A stretch of DNA of 57,978 nucleotides from Mesostigma viride (lineage: Eukaryota; Streptophyta; Mesostigmatophyceae; Mesostigmatales; Mesostigmataceae), in NCBI GenBank assembly GCA_009746045.1, contig RPFO01002143.1, positions 1 through 57,978 on the forward strand, read 5' to 3'. Positions 57,852-57,978 of this stretch are shown here, piece after piece; within the stretch, counting starts at the first letter, position 1, and every line of letters starts with the position of its first letter. Both the position numbers and the translations under genes were made by a program. The notes beneath the pieces were generated by a model. The model ran no database searches. It worked only from the letters and a program-made list of their open reading frames with translations, and was not told where the DNA came from.

Positions 57852-57978
57852 TGGTTTTACGCCGCGGATAATCTATCCTCCACATCTACCTCTAATGGGC
57901 CTGATACTACCTAAACCTGGCAGCGCCTCCTCCTAACTTAACCCTCTGGCAAAGACGAACCGTGACGGAGCCTGATCT
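57852..57978 (-). mobile_element. Partial second copy of the gag-element leader
   Basis: TTACGCCGCGGATA then CTACCTCTAATGGGCCTGAT and ACTACCTAAACCTGGC match 39812-39922 in the same orientation with about ten small indels. It runs off the window edge. It marks the right border of the viral DNA, as 41148 marks the left. Confidence 0.8.

Overview
The window is nuclear DNA of a eukaryote, most likely a unicellular alga or related protist. The grounds are two spliced GT-AG host genes (a PDCD2-like ribosome-biogenesis factor and a GT29 sialyltransferase-like enzyme), a tandem pair of intron-containing elongator tRNA-Met genes, several classes of retroelement, and long microsatellites. The organism cannot be named from the sequence alone.

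Layout. 1-2682 is an almost pure TTCCC pentamer array. 3470-3860 is a 14-bp minisatellite lying in front of the 3' exons of the PDCD2-like gene (3904-6074). 6100-23540 is a retroelement graveyard. It holds a nearly full-length APE-type LINE (LINE A, about 15.6-23.0 kb), fragments of a second LINE (LINE B), a Penelope-like RT with several 5'-truncated 3' ends, and three copies of a 'half-LINE' that carries only an ORF1p-like gene. One half-LINE is nested inside LINE A with an 11-bp target-site duplication. LINE A, LINE B and the half-LINEs end in the same small CAAC-loop hairpin. 25.4-25.6 kb carries the two tRNA genes. 26.7-31.3 kb is the intact four-exon GT29 gene, whose introns are inflated by four different satellites. 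33.2-41.1 kb is again retroelements: a LINE B 3' end, a decayed Ty3/gypsy chromovirus integrase with chromodomain, and a gag-bearing element whose leader region holds a viroplasmin-like ORF.

41.15-57.85 kb is a different world: densely packed, intronless genes on alternating strands with giant-virus (Nucleocytoviricota) hallmarks. These are a VLTF3-like late transcription factor, a PCNA sliding clamp, two divergent major capsid proteins, a KilA-N protein fused to a nuclease-like domain, a zinc-ribbon protein, a small membrane protein and several unknowns. They are followed by a pair of proteins built from tandem copies of a roughly 150-170 residue domain that I do not recognise. The island is cut at the left by a retroelement, at the right by a partial copy of the same retroelement, and inside by a TIR element, so it looks like viral DNA integrated in the host genome.

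Many viral genes contain frameshifts, several at G or C homopolymers, and they become very frequent after 54 kb. Some may be sequencing or assembly errors rather than true decay. PCNA, VLTF3 and the spliced GT29 gene are clean. The best candidate for something undescribed is the tandem-domain protein family at 52.3-57.5 kb; the half-LINE system with its shared 3' hairpin comes second.
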